Below, piece by piece: positions 22,248 through 23,377 of a DNA stretch of 23,377 nt. The stretch spans positions 1-23,377 of the forward strand of contig SVSO01000017.1 of NCBI GenBank assembly GCA_015064195.1, read 5' to 3'. Made by a program: the position numbers and the translations under genes. A model generated the notes under the pieces. That model was not told the origin of the DNA, ran no database searches, and was given only the letters and a program-made list of their open reading frames with translations. The DNA is from Oscillospiraceae bacterium (lineage in GTDB: Bacteria > Bacillota_A > Clostridia > Oscillospirales > CAG-272). How positions within the stretch are numbered: the first letter of the stretch is position 1; every line of letters begins with the position of its first letter.

Positions 22248-22276
22248 TTGACGATGGAGCGGTTGTGTGTTATAAT
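22248..22276 (+). promoter_or_regulatory. Promoter of ygiQ
   Basis: TTGACG (22248-22253), 17-base spacer, TATAAT (22271-22276). Confidence 0.88.
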
Positions 22277-22313
22277 TAACAGGTAGATTATTTAATTTAT
22301 GAATGGAATTACT

Positions 22314-23377
22314 ATGAATACAGAATTTTTACCGATCTGCCGTGGAGATATGGAGAAAAGAGGGTGGGATCGTCCCGATTTCGTCTATGTCACCGGCGAT
22401 GCTTATGTGGATCACCCCAGCTTCGGTGTGGCCATTATTTCCCGGGTACTGGAGGCGGAGGGCTTCCGTGTGGCCATCCTTTCCCAGCCCGATTATAAAT
22501 CCTGCGATGCGTTTCGCGAATACGGACGGCCGCGCCTCGGATTTCTCGTCACGGCGGGCAACATCGACTCCATGGTGGCCCACTATACCGTGTCCAAAAA
22601 ACGCCGCAATTACGACTACTATTCTCCCGGCGGAAAGATGGGACACCGCCCCGACCGTGCTGTCATCGTATACTGCAACCGCATCCGTGAGGCATACGGC
22701 GACGTGCCGATCATCCTCGGCGGCCTGGAGGCATCCCTCCGCAGGCTGGCCCATTACGATTACTGGGACGATAAGGTGCGCCGCAGTGTGCTTGTCGATT
22801 CCCGTGCGGACATCCTCACCTACGGCATGGGCGAAAATATCCTCCGCCGCATTGCAAAGCTGCTGGACAAGGGAGTGCCGGTGAAGAAGATCCGGGATGT
22901 GCGCGGCACGGTCTATGCGGCACAGAAGGGCGATCCGGTGCATTTTGACGTTGCCGGCGAGTGGGATTACGATGAGGTAAAGACCGACAAGCGCCGCTAT
23001 GCGGAAGCGTTCGGCATTCAGTACCGCAATACCGATGCCGTCACCGGCAAGGCGATGATCGAATATTACGACAACAAGCAGGTTGTACAGAATCCGCCCA
23101 TGCCGCCGCTGGAGCGGGAGGAGCTGGATGCGGTGTACGCACTGCCCTACACCCGCCGTGTGCATCCCTGTTACGATGCGGCGGGAGGTGTGCCGGCCAT
23201 CGCGGAGGTGGAGATGTCCATCACTCACAACCGTGGCTGCTTCGGCGCTTGCAATTTCTGTGCCATCGCCTTCCATCAGGGACGCACGGTGCGCTCCCGC
23301 TCCATCGAATCGGTGGTCGCGGAGGCGAAAATTATCACCGAATCGCCGAATTTCAAGGGCTACATCAACGATATCGG
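22314..23377 (+). CDS. ygiQ: YgiQ-family radical SAM protein (5' part; runs off the right edge)
   Basis: 354 codons are visible and no stop is reached. The N-terminal region has the YgiQ hallmarks LPICRGDMEKRGW, DFVYVTGDAYVDHPSFG, the B12-binding-like layout IISRVLEAEGFRVAILSQPD, GNIDSMVAHYT and PIILGGLEASLRR. The radical SAM cluster motif Cx3Cx2C is present as CFGACNFC (Cys309, 313, 316 from this start), which would ligate a 4Fe-4S cluster. Substrate unknown for the family. ATG at 22314 is preceded by a weak GGA; an in-frame ATG at 22299 is possible but has a worse-placed ribosome site. Confidence 0.93.
   Translation, partial: MNTEFLPICRGDMEKRGWDRPDFVYVTGDAYVDHPSFGVAIISRVLEAEGFRVAILSQPDYKSCDAFREYGRPRLGFLVTAGNIDSMVAHYTVSKKRRNYDYYSPGGKMGHRPDRAVIVYCNRIREAYGDVPIILGGLEASLRRLAHYDYWDDKVRRSVLVDSRADILTYGMGENILRRIAKLLDKGVPVKKIRDVRGTVYAAQKGDPVHFDVAGEWDYDEVKTDKRRYAEAFGIQYRNTDAVTGKAMIEYYDNKQVVQNPPMPPLEREELDAVYALPYTRRVHPCYDAAGGVPAIAEVEMSITHNRGCFGACNFCAIAFHQGRTVRSRSIESVVAEAKIITESPNFKGYINDI

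Noticed and set aside
22342..22884. A 180-codon plus-strand frame and a 315-codon minus-strand frame over the right end
   Set aside because: Both are shadows of ygiQ, which is open from 22314 to the edge and carries the Cx3Cx2C motif.

Overview
The window looks like a chromosomal stretch of an anaerobic, Gram-positive member of the Clostridia (Oscillospiraceae/Ruminococcaceae-like, GC-rich for Firmicutes). The basis is Firmicute-style gene order (rimP-nusA-ylxR-ylxQ-infB; rpmG-secE-nusG-rplK-rplA), a T-box cysES leader, lipoprotein-anchored solute binding, a Spo0A-type DNA-binding domain, strong AGGAGG ribosome sites and many promoters close to TTGACA-17-TATAAT. Genus cannot be read from the sequence alone.

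Layout. (1) 1-1760, minus: polar amino-acid ABC uptake system (circularly permuted binding lipoprotein, permease, start of the ATPase). (2) 1826-4314, minus: cysE-cysS under a T-box leader whose specifier (UGC) and acceptor-end bulge (UGGA) both fit tRNA-Cys. No clear terminator separates cysS from the ABC genes, so they may share cysteine-responsive transcription. (3) 4354-6425: a CBM9-like protein (plus), then an AT-rich patch with two exported proteins of unknown function, a 30-bp perfect palindrome and a 26-codon small ORF behind a perfect consensus promoter (all minus). (4) 6508-11985, minus: rimP-nusA-rnpM-ylxQ-infB translation/transcription operon, closed by a terminator. (5) 12036-12217, minus: an apparently undescribed small RNA gene with perfect promoter, two abutting hairpins, a long CU-rich tract and a strong terminator. 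(6) 12237-16214: AraC regulator plus ABC exporter, divergent from a GH172 (DUF2961) glycosidase. (7) 16214-18235: short XRE regulator plus membrane protein under twin operators (minus), and an XRE-TPR regulator (plus). (8) 18242-21589, minus: an endonuclease/exonuclease/phosphatase-family protein and the rpmG-secE-nusG-rplK-rplA operon. (9) 21641-23377: a stand-alone Spo0A effector domain (minus) and the start of a YgiQ radical SAM gene (plus).

The strongest new candidate is the small RNA at 12036-12182. Its single-stranded pyrimidine tract is complementary over 9-10 nt to ribosome-binding sites of three genes in this window (CBM9-like, His/Cys-rich exported protein, GH172), which suggests, but does not prove, an anti-Shine-Dalgarno regulator. 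Other points of interest are the permuted binding protein, the receiver-less Spo0A domain, a ~49-residue insertion in the ABC exporter ATPase domain, and paired direct repeats two helical turns apart upstream of ygiQ.
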